Assembly: GCA_049966155.1 (NCBI GenBank)
Contig: JBMFVE010000007.1
Coordinates: forward strand, 1-64,000
Direction: 5' to 3'
Source: JBMFVE01 sp049966155
GTDB taxonomy: Bacteria > Bacteroidota > Ignavibacteria > Kryptoniales > JAKASW01
DNA: 64,000 bases
Shown here: positions 62,637-64,000 of the stretch, one piece after another
Layout of the letters: every line of letters starts with the position of its first letter
Numbering within the stretch: the stretch's first letter is position 1
Program-made: the position numbers and the translations under genes
Notes under the pieces: model-generated
What the model saw: the letters and a program-made list of their open reading frames with translations, nothing else
What the model was told of the DNA's origin: nothing
Databases searched by the model: none

Positions 62637-63907
62637 TGGCTTAGACTCCATGAATTATTAAGTCGCTTCATTGCCGCCAGGCTGAGCTGAAGGTCTGCCT
62701 GTGTTTCCTCTATGGACATCCGGACATCATTTACAAGCTGAATTGCATCCAGCACTTCGAGACTCGACCCGTTTCCACCGGCGTATCTTGCCTGTGAAAG
62801 GGATAGGTTTTTAAGTGCTACAACAAGATTTTTACGCAGTGCTTTCAATTTGTCAACTGATCTCAGGTACTCATTGCGGGCAACTTCAAACTCCTTTTCA
62901 AGATTTATAACAAGAAAATGATTTTGGGCCTCCACGCTCCTGGTAATGGCTTCCTCAGACTTTACACGATTTTCAATAGCACCAAGAGTAATTATCGGCA
63001 TTGATACATATATTCCAGCTGAGGCACCAAAAACGTTGGACAATCCCTGTTGCAGATTTGGCAGTGATGTTAAAGCTCCTGCATCAACGCCAATTGAAAC
63101 AGTTGGTTTCACCTGTGCTTTTGCAAGTGCAACCTGTAACTTTGCCGAGTAAAGTTGAAGATTCCCCGCCTGAACTTCAGGATTTCGATCTGGTAAAAAT
63201 GTTGTGTCGGCAGATTCTATGGTAAAAGTTGTATCAACTTTTGTCACCTTATCTACTGAAATACCCGAATATACCGCGAGATTTTTAAGTGAATTCTTAA
63301 GGGATGTTAGTTGTGTTTCCATTGAAATTTTTGCATTATTGACCCGCACCATAGTCTTTAAAATGTCAGATTCGCTGGCCTGACCGGAAAAATGCAGTGC
63401 ATTAACCAGTTTGAGATATTCCTCAAGCAAGTTGTAGTTGTTTTGAAGTACAACTAACTCTCGTTCTTGTTTTTGAGCTTCTACAAAAGCAGTTGACACA
63501 AGATAGAGTACATCTGATTTTGTTGAATTTAACAGGGTTTTGCTCTGGTCAACACCAATATCTGCCTTACGGATCGACAACTCTTTAGATCCCCCATCGT
63601 AAACCAGGTAACTCCCGCCTATCTGAGCACCAAATTCACCACCGTTTGTAATAGCCGGGTCATAGCCTCTGGATGGGGCAACAATTAAATGAGACCCGAT
63701 GTTAAACTGAGGTAAATAGCCCTCCTTAACGGCAAGAGCACTGAAAACTACAGAGGATTGTTGGTTTGCAGCTGATAATATGATTTGATTGTGTTTCAGG
63801 GCTTCTCGCAGGAAATCTGAAAGGGTATAGGGATACTTGTTTTCCTGTGCAGTAGCTGAAAAGCTAAATATCAATATAAATACAAAAAATGATATACCTT
63901 TCTTCAT
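62633..63907 (-). CDS. TolC-family outer-membrane efflux protein
   Basis: 424 residues: signal peptide (FFVFILIFSFSATAQ), then two structural repeats of long coiled-coil helices (~30-210 and ~230-424) typical of OEP proteins, including the LSDFLREALKHNQIILSA opening. It is the outer-membrane duct of the pump encoded next. GAGG ribosome site (GCGAGGTAAT) precedes the ATG; the promoter probably lies in the ~90 bases to the window edge. Confidence 0.9.
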   Translation of the reverse strand: MKKGISFFVFILIFSFSATAQENKYPYTLSDFLREALKHNQIILSAANQQSSVVFSALAVKEGYLPQFNIGSHLIVAPSRGYDPAITNGGEFGAQIGGSYLVYDGGSKELSIRKADIGVDQSKTLLNSTKSDVLYLVSTAFVEAQKQERELVVLQNNYNLLEEYLKLVNALHFSGQASESDILKTMVRVNNAKISMETQLTSLKNSLKNLAVYSGISVDKVTKVDTTFTIESADTTFLPDRNPEVQAGNLQLYSAKLQVALAKAQVKPTVSIGVDAGALTSLPNLQQGLSNVFGASAGIYVSMPIITLGAIENRVKSEEAITRSVEAQNHFLVINLEKEFEVARNEYLRSVDKLKALRKNLVVALKNLSLSQARYAGGNGSSLEVLDAIQLVNDVRMSIEETQADLQLSLAAMKRLNNSWSLSQ

Positions 63908-63934
63908 ATTACCTCGCGAAAGTAAAATTCAAAA

Positions 63935-63957
63935 GGAGCGTCAATGACTGGCGCTCC
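63935..63957 (-). terminator. Rho-independent terminator of the gene upstream of the pump operon
   Basis: On the minus strand a 9-pair stem, GGAGCGCCA with TGACGCTCC (one G-U pair) around a 5-base loop, is followed by TTTTGAATTTT. It would end a minus-strand transcript entering from beyond the right edge. The last bases (to 64000) may hold the tail of that gene. Confidence 0.65.
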
Positions 63958-64000
63958 TCTGTCAATTTAATCAATTATTTTTCCCGTGATTCATGCGCAG

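Noticed and set aside
1..64000. CRISPR arrays, insertion sequences, prophage or integrase genes
   Set aside because: No regularly spaced repeats, transposase motifs or phage structural genes were seen; gene content and spacing look like core chromosome.

Overview
The window is chromosomal DNA from a moderately AT-rich, Gram-negative bacterium, most likely in the FCB group (Bacteroidota/Ignavibacteriota; an Ignavibacteria- or Kryptonia-like lineage is my best guess). The evidence is lipoprotein signals, an LptF/LptG pair, a TolC/RND pump, a C-terminal outer-membrane barrel, the long (LbH) form of glucose-1-phosphate thymidylyltransferase, a folK plus deoxynucleoside kinase pair, a DUF4834-like protein and an SprE/PorW-like TPR lipoprotein. 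This is inference from gene content; no 16S gene is present. About 59 protein genes (one cut by the left edge) fill the window, mostly on the minus strand in long runs joined by 4-base ATGA overlaps. I see no insertion sequence, prophage or CRISPR array.

Layout. 1-525: the start of an arsenate-reductase/LMW phosphatase gene, a decayed thioredoxin-fold remnant and a CAT-anticodon tRNA. 726-3058 (+): an NlpC/P60 lipoprotein coupled to a Tat-signal L-Ala-D/L-Glu epimerase, a muropeptide-processing pair. 3042-10270 (-): Rieske protein, cytochrome b and a tiny membrane protein, followed by folB-folK-dNK-DUF4834-GT9-ClC-SpoU methylase. 10374-14264 (-): nanE, a DapB-like dehydrogenase, a CaCA exchanger and a lipid kinase. 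14393-19898 (-): a zinc-ribbon/Yip1 protein, tryptophanase, a pilin-like protein, an ArgD-type aminotransferase and a long-chain acyl-CoA ligase. 19925-25006 (-): an M1 peptidase fused to an outer-membrane barrel, then an SSS symporter with a small partner. 25270-27743 (+): LptF/LptG. 27771-34765 (-): rho, thiolase, hydroxyacyl-CoA dehydrogenase, acyl-CoA dehydrogenase and a GH20 hexosaminidase. 34932-40036 (-): folC, pyrD, pyrK and a TPR lipoprotein. 40148-42284 (+): a cNMP/GAF histidine kinase overlapping a macrodomain gene. 42336-44691 (-): a lone receiver, mnmA and enoyl-CoA hydratase. 44755-49187 (-): the AmmeMemoRadiSam trio in one coupled operon with a DUF2520 oxidoreductase and a sugar nucleotidyltransferase. 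49291-54243 (-): acyl-CoA ligase/dehydrogenase pair, trmH, a DMT transporter and rlpA. 54240-63907 (-): manC, alr, a two-component system and a tripartite RND pump.

Together the genes describe a heterotroph with fatty-acid and amino-acid catabolism (two acyl-CoA ligases, two acyl-CoA dehydrogenases, hydratase, dehydrogenase, thiolase, tryptophanase), a quinol-oxidising Rieske/cytochrome b complex, and strong investment in envelope building and recycling (LptFG, GT9, Alr, RlpA, NlpC/P60, epimerase, GH20, NanE). The best candidates for undescribed biology are the expanded AmmeMemoRadiSam operon, the peptidase-barrel fusion, the c1-less cytochrome complex with its small subunit, and the nanE/DapB-like/CaCA/lipid-kinase operon.
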